From contig CACGDW010000003.1 of the NCBI GenBank assembly GCA_902571925.1, positions 1-58,364 on the forward strand: DNA of 58,364 nucleotides, given 5' to 3'. Below are positions 54,735 to 58,364 of this stretch, piece by piece; position 1 is the stretch's first letter, and every line of letters starts with the position of its first letter. This DNA comes from an uncultured Pelagibacteraceae bacterium (GTDB taxonomy: Bacteria > Pseudomonadota > Alphaproteobacteria > Pelagibacterales > Pelagibacteraceae). The position numbers and the translations under genes are program-made. Under the pieces are notes generated by a model. That model did not search any database and was not told where the DNA came from. It was given only the letters and a program-made list of their open reading frames with translations.

Positions 54735-54772
54735 TTTATTTGAAATTCAGTATGTGTATGTTATTAGCCTCT

Positions 54773-55912
54773 ATGATAAAAAAAGATTTTGGTTTTGGAA
54801 CTCAGATTAGAAAATCACCGTTCTTTGACTCGACTGTTAAATGGGGCGCTACTGGTTTTTCTGTCTACAATCACATGTATATTCCGAGGGATTTTGGTAG
54901 CCCTGAACAAAATTTTTGGAATTTAATTGAAAAATCTATTCTTTGTGATGTTGCTGTTGAAAGACAAGTAGAAATTACTGGTCCAGATGCTTATAAATTT
55001 ATACAATTATTGACCCCTCGGGATCTTTCGAAATTATCAATAGGTCAATGTAAGTATGTCCTAATTATAAATGATAAAGGTGGAATAATAAATGATCCTG
55101 TTCTTTTAAGATTGGCAGAAAATCACTTTTGGCTATCTCTTGCTGATAGTGATGTTTTATTGTGGGCACAAGGTGTTGCTGTAAATTCAGAGCTAAATGT
55201 TACAATTAAAGAGCCTGATGTATCTCCATTACAATTGCAAGGACCTACTTCAGCCGACATAATGGTCAAACTTTTTGGCGAAGATATTAAGGATCTTAAA
55301 TATTATTGGTTCAAGGAATACGAGTTAGATGGGATTCCATTGATTGTTTCAAGAACTGGTTGGTCAAGTGAATTTGGGTATGAAATATTCTTGAGAGATG
55401 GCTCAAGAGGGAATGATCTTTATGAAAAAATAATGGAAGCTGGAAAAGAGCACGGATTAAAACCTGGTCACACATCGTCTATAAGAAGAATTGAGGGTGG
55501 AATGCTCTCTTATCATGCTGATGCAGATTTAGATACTAACCCTTTTGAATTAGGCCTAGATAGATTGGTTAATTTAGAAAACGATATTAACTTTATAGGT
55601 AAAGAAGCTTTAAAAAAAATAAAAAAAGATGGAATTAAAAGAAAACAAATTGGTTTAGAAATAGAATGTGCTCCCTTGGAAGGACCAAACACAACTTTCT
55701 GGTCGATTTTTAAAGATGGAAAAAAAGTTGGTAAAATTACTTCAGCAGTTTATTCACCTAGACTTAAAAAGAATATTGCGCTCGCGATGGTAGAAATTGA
55801 TCATTCAGAAATTGGAAATAATTTGAAAATTTCTATTAATAACAATGAAATTAATTCTACAGTGATTGAAAAACCCTTTTATGATCCTAAAAAAAAAATC
55901 GCTTCATCTTAA
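54773..55912 (+). CDS. GcvT/DmdA-family tetrahydrofolate-dependent methyltransferase-like protein
   Basis: I start at the ATG at 54773 (MIKKDFGFGTQIRKSPFFDS), giving 379 residues; the frame is open upstream to 54722, but that part lies in the aceA terminator. The three-domain GcvT fold is visible: SVYNHMYIPRDFG and DVAVERQVEITGPDAYKF, then GGIINDPVLLRL with the conserved Asp of the folate site, then YSPRLKKNIALAMVEI. SVYNHM and ERQVEI are shared with DMSP demethylase DmdA. The protein may be a DmdA paralogue or an aminomethyltransferase for another methylated amine; which one is undecided. Confidence 0.82.
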   Translation: MIKKDFGFGTQIRKSPFFDSTVKWGATGFSVYNHMYIPRDFGSPEQNFWNLIEKSILCDVAVERQVEITGPDAYKFIQLLTPRDLSKLSIGQCKYVLIINDKGGIINDPVLLRLAENHFWLSLADSDVLLWAQGVAVNSELNVTIKEPDVSPLQLQGPTSADIMVKLFGEDIKDLKYYWFKEYELDGIPLIVSRTGWSSEFGYEIFLRDGSRGNDLYEKIMEAGKEHGLKPGHTSSIRRIEGGMLSYHADADLDTNPFELGLDRLVNLENDINFIGKEALKKIKKDGIKRKQIGLEIECAPLEGPNTTFWSIFKDGKKVGKITSAVYSPRLKKNIALAMVEIDHSEIGNNLKISINNNEINSTVIEKPFYDPKKKIASS

Positions 55913-56676
55913 GATTTTATATTATAACCTTTCCTAAGAACAGTGGTCACTATTAAAATGCAAACTGCTAAAAAGAAAATCATTGAACTTACACTTATCC
56001 AAATATTAAAATCTGAAACCCCATAGAATGCAAATCTTAAGCCATTAATTAAATAAACAACTGGATTAAAATAAGTTACTGTTTGCCAAAAAGGGGGGAG
56101 CATATCTAATGAATATAAACTTCCACCTAAAAATACCATTGGTGTAATAACTAAAGTTGGAATAACAGATAGTTGTTCAAAATTAGAGCTCATCAAACCA
56201 ATCAAGAAACCAAATAAAGCAAATGTAAATGCAACAAGTATGAGTAAACAAATCATAAGCAGGGGTTTTTCAACATAAACTTCAACAAAAAATGTTGAAG
56301 TAAAGAAAATTACTACTCCCACTATTAAGGTTTTTGTGGCTCCAGCACCAACAAAAGCTAATACGGTTTCAAAAGTTGATATTGGAGCAGCTAAAATTTC
56401 ATAAATGGTTCCATTAAATTTGGGGAAAAAAATTCCAAAAGAAGTATTACTTATAGATTGAGTAAGGAGAGTTAACATCAACAAACCTGGCACTATGTAA
56501 GATCCATAACTTATGCCATCTATATTCTCCACATATCCACCAATCACTGAACCAAAAACAATGAAGTACAAAGAAGTAGATAGCACTGGTGATATAAGAG
56601 ATTGCAACAAAGTTCTTCTGAAACGATCCATTTCATGTAGATAAATTGCCTTAAAACCTTGATAATTAAATTTCAT
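55909..56676 (-). CDS. ABC-2 type transporter permease
   Basis: This 255-residue, six-helix permease of the ABC-2 exporter family starts MKFNYQGFKAIYLHEMDRFR. It has LQSLISPVLSTSLYFIVFG, IYEILAAPISTFE, and LGGSLYSLDMLPPFWQTVTY, typical of drug/polysaccharide exporter permeases (YadH-like). It overlaps the ATPase gene by 11 bases. The stop overlaps the convergent GcvT-like gene by 4 bases. Confidence 0.9.
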   Translation of the reverse strand: MKFNYQGFKAIYLHEMDRFRRTLLQSLISPVLSTSLYFIVFGSVIGGYVENIDGISYGSYIVPGLLMLTLLTQSISNTSFGIFFPKFNGTIYEILAAPISTFETVLAFVGAGATKTLIVGVVIFFTSTFFVEVYVEKPLLMICLLILVAFTFALFGFLIGLMSSNFEQLSVIPTLVITPMVFLGGSLYSLDMLPPFWQTVTYFNPVVYLINGLRFAFYGVSDFNIWISVSSMIFFLAVCILIVTTVLRKGYNIKS

Positions 56677-57601
56677 TATTTTCTCTCACTAAATTAACAA
56701 AAATTTTTTCTAAGGTACTTTGTTCTGTTTTTAAATCCTTTAGTTTTAATCCTGAATCCTTTAAGTCTTGTAATAAATTAGTTATACCGGTCTGTTTTTC
56801 TCTAACACTGTAAGTATAATCTACTGACATATTATTTTTTCCAAGTGAGAGATTATATTTATCAAGAGTATTTGGTAAGTTTTCAATTTTTTCTTGAAGT
56901 TCAACTGTTAGTTTTTTATGACCCATTTTTTTTAAGAGTTCTTCAGTTTTTTCAACTACAATAATTTCTCCCTGATTAATAACTCCAATCCGATCTGCAA
57001 TTGCTTCAGCTTCTTCGATGTAATGTGTAGTTAAAATTATTGTTACACCCGTATCCCTTAAAGACTCTACTACTTTCCACATTTCTTGTCTTAATTCAAC
57101 ATCCACTCCAGCAGTAGGTTCATCTAAAAATAATATATTTGGTTCATGAGATAAGGCTTTAGCAATTAAAACTCTTCTTTTCATTCCACCAGATAATTGT
57201 CTAAGTATTAAGTTTTTTTTATCCCATAGACTTAATTGTTTTAAAATTTTTTCTATATGATTGGGATCAGGTTTCTTGCCATAAAGTCCCCTGGAGTAAG
57301 ATACATTGTTAAAAACTGTTTCAAATTGTTCTAAAGTTAATTCTTGTGGGACTATACCTATTCTTGATCGAGTTTCTCTATAGTCATCCATGATATCAAA
57401 ATCGTCTACTGTGACCTTACCAGATGATGGAGTTACAATTCCACAAATGATACTAATTAAAGTTGTCTTACCAGCACCGTTAGGTCCAAGCATTGCGAAA
57501 ATTTCGCCTTTTTTAATATTTAAATTTATATTCTTTAAAGCAATAAAACCATTGTTATAAACTTTTGAGAGATCTTTAATTGCAATTTGATTATCTGTCA
57601 T
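56666..57601 (-). CDS. ABC transporter ATP-binding protein
   Basis: This 311-residue ATPase powers the adjacent ABC-2 permease. It has Walker A GPNGAGKTT at about 39-47, signature LSGGMKRR, Walker B ILFLDEPTAGVD and switch His in LTTHYIEEAE. The C-terminal extension (about 235-311) is like DrrA/YadG-type exporters. The predicted cargo is a lipid or hydrophobic compound. It is the first gene of the two-gene unit. Confidence 0.92.
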   Translation of the reverse strand: MTDNQIAIKDLSKVYNNGFIALKNINLNIKKGEIFAMLGPNGAGKTTLISIICGIVTPSSGKVTVDDFDIMDDYRETRSRIGIVPQELTLEQFETVFNNVSYSRGLYGKKPDPNHIEKILKQLSLWDKKNLILRQLSGGMKRRVLIAKALSHEPNILFLDEPTAGVDVELRQEMWKVVESLRDTGVTIILTTHYIEEAEAIADRIGVINQGEIIVVEKTEELLKKMGHKKLTVELQEKIENLPNTLDKYNLSLGKNNMSVDYTYSVREKQTGITNLLQDLKDSGLKLKDLKTEQSTLEKIFVNLVRENNEI

Positions 57602-57648
57602 CGAAACAGATATATAACAACTAATTTTCTTAATACAATCTAGTAATA

Positions 57649-58364
57649 TTAAAACCTTTTAGCTTTAAAAACTATTATTGGTAAAAAGGTAGCAACTACA
57701 AAAGACAGAAATAATAAAGACTGTGACACAATAGGTGCAAATAATTCTTTAGGTAAAATGATACCGACTAATAAACTTCTTGAAAAATCAGGAGTAGGAA
57801 ACATTAAAAAACCTGCAATCAATCCAACTATAATTGAAATATATGCAGTTTTTTCATTAATTTTTTTATTATAGAAGCTATAAAAAACAGTAAGCACGAA
57901 AGCGCAACAAAATAAATCTGCTAATAAGAATAAATACAAAATATCAAATCCTTTGGATGCAATAATAAATGAAATAAAAGATAAAAATAAAATTACATAC
58001 TTAGAAAAATTTAAATAATCTATTTTTTTATTTAAACTTAATGTTGCTTTACCATCGACTACAATAAGACTTGATATTGCATTTACTAGTGTGTCAACAG
58101 TTGAAATAGTTAGCGCTAAACCTAATACAATTACAAACAATGATAACAATTCTGTTTGCTCTTTAAGCAATAATGTAAAAAAACCAAGATCAGGTCGAGT
58201 GGTTGGGTCTATTGAAAAAGCAATCATTCCTGTAAAACCCATGTAAAAAACTACAGGTATAATAATAAAAAAAGATATAATTAAACTTTTTCTTAAAGTT
58301 TCAAAATTTTTTGCTGCATATACTCTTTGCCAATTACCTTGATGAAATAGATTAGTTGCAGCAA
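57649..58364 (-). CDS. Sodium:solute symporter family protein, partial (5' end outside window)
   Basis: The frame stays open past the internal Met at 58242 to the window edge, so the real gene is longer than an internal start would suggest. At the edge it reads LFHQGNWQRVYAAKN, which is the SSS-family motif between transmembrane segments 6 and 7 (as in urea, proline and pantothenate symporters). Then follow FIVLGLALTISTVDTLVNAI and further helices to the C-terminus. About 238 codons are visible. The substrate is not clear. Confidence 0.85.
   Translation of the reverse strand, partial: AATNLFHQGNWQRVYAAKNFETLRKSLIISFFIIIPVVFYMGFTGMIAFSIDPTTRPDLGFFTLLLKEQTELLSLFVIVLGLALTISTVDTLVNAISSLIVVDGKATLSLNKKIDYLNFSKYVILFLSFISFIIASKGFDILYLFLLADLFCCAFVLTVFYSFYNKKINEKTAYISIIVGLIAGFLMFPTPDFSRSLLVGIILPKELFAPIVSQSLLFLSFVVATFLPIIVFKAKRF

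Noticed and set aside
54722..54772. An earlier start for the GcvT/DmdA-like gene at 54722
   Set aside because: The extra 17 residues overlap the aceA terminator stem and have no resemblance to the family N-terminus.
1..58364. Search for a mobile element, prophage, CRISPR array or toxin-antitoxin pair
   Set aside because: No transposase, integrase, phage structural gene, repeat-spacer array or recognisable toxin-antitoxin pair was seen on either strand.

Overview
The window is a dense, AT-rich bacterial chromosome segment from a SAR11 (Pelagibacterales) type marine alphaproteobacterium. That assignment rests on very low GC, intergenic gaps mostly under 100 bases, frequent 4-base gene overlaps, lysine/asparagine/isoleucine-rich proteins, two TRAP transporters, a GcvT/DmdA-like protein, an ScfR-type regulator beside isocitrate lyase, and a fused SpeD-SpeE gene. 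No insertion sequence, prophage, CRISPR array or rRNA was seen. The genus call is inference; no database was consulted.

Layout. (1) 1-7135, minus strand: complex I operon nuoA-B-C-D-E-F-G-H (nuoH cut by the window edge), with a Fur-box-like palindrome ahead of nuoA, followed by tRNA-Asp and tRNA-Val. (2) 7557-14410: FkbM methyltransferase, then the proteostasis set tRNA-Leu/tig/clpP/clpX/lon. (3) 14499-17962: small and hypothetical genes, a family-5 uracil-DNA glycosylase, a secreted histidine phosphatase, YbgC and a DUF3047 protein. (4) 18173-23522, minus: TRAP transporter, NCS1 permease and SDR dehydrogenase. (5) 23647-28292, plus: GMC oxidoreductase, TerC-like protein, SDR, M23 peptidase, micro-protein and hydratase. 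(6) 28293-35010: a long charged-helix protein, a lipoprotein, a candidate structured RNA with DUF2061, and a second TRAP operon that runs on into dusA and tauE. (7) 35107-41050: CoA-transferase, RNA polymerase omega with a long acidic tail, MFS transporter, a 3-hydroxyisobutyrate-dehydrogenase-like enzyme, an FMN split-barrel protein, a cis-3-chloroacrylate-dehalogenase-like tautomerase, gamma carbonic anhydrase and a redoxin. (8) 41054-43496: glycosyltransferases and DUF6165. (9) 43529-48661: spermidine synthesis with methylthioadenosine (MTA) salvage. (10) 48658-51622: GT2, rfbB, tRNA-Met, a GNAT-like protein and a small membrane protein. (11) 51637-55912: ScfR-like regulator divergent from a micro-ORF and aceA, then a DmdA/GcvT-like protein. 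(12) 55909-58364: ABC exporter and a truncated sodium:solute symporter.

The most interesting locus is region 9. The fused SpeD-SpeE enzyme should make spermidine and release MTA. MtnP should cleave MTA to adenine, which Apt recaptures, and methylthioribose-1-phosphate, which MtnA isomerises. The next gene is a FucA-type class II aldolase carrying the FucA catalytic residues, not a recognisable MtnB, and no mtnC/D/E lies nearby. That layout fits the MTA-DHAP shunt rather than the classical methionine salvage pathway. A secreted alpha/beta hydrolase of unknown role is translationally coupled inside the operon.

Other points of interest are a cluster of TTGTAAA/TTTACAA boxes between the ScfR-like regulator and aceA, terminator-like hairpins between the binding-protein gene and the permease genes in both TRAP operons, a tautomerase with all six cis-CaaD catalytic residues, and repeated tail-to-tail 4-base stop-codon overlaps.
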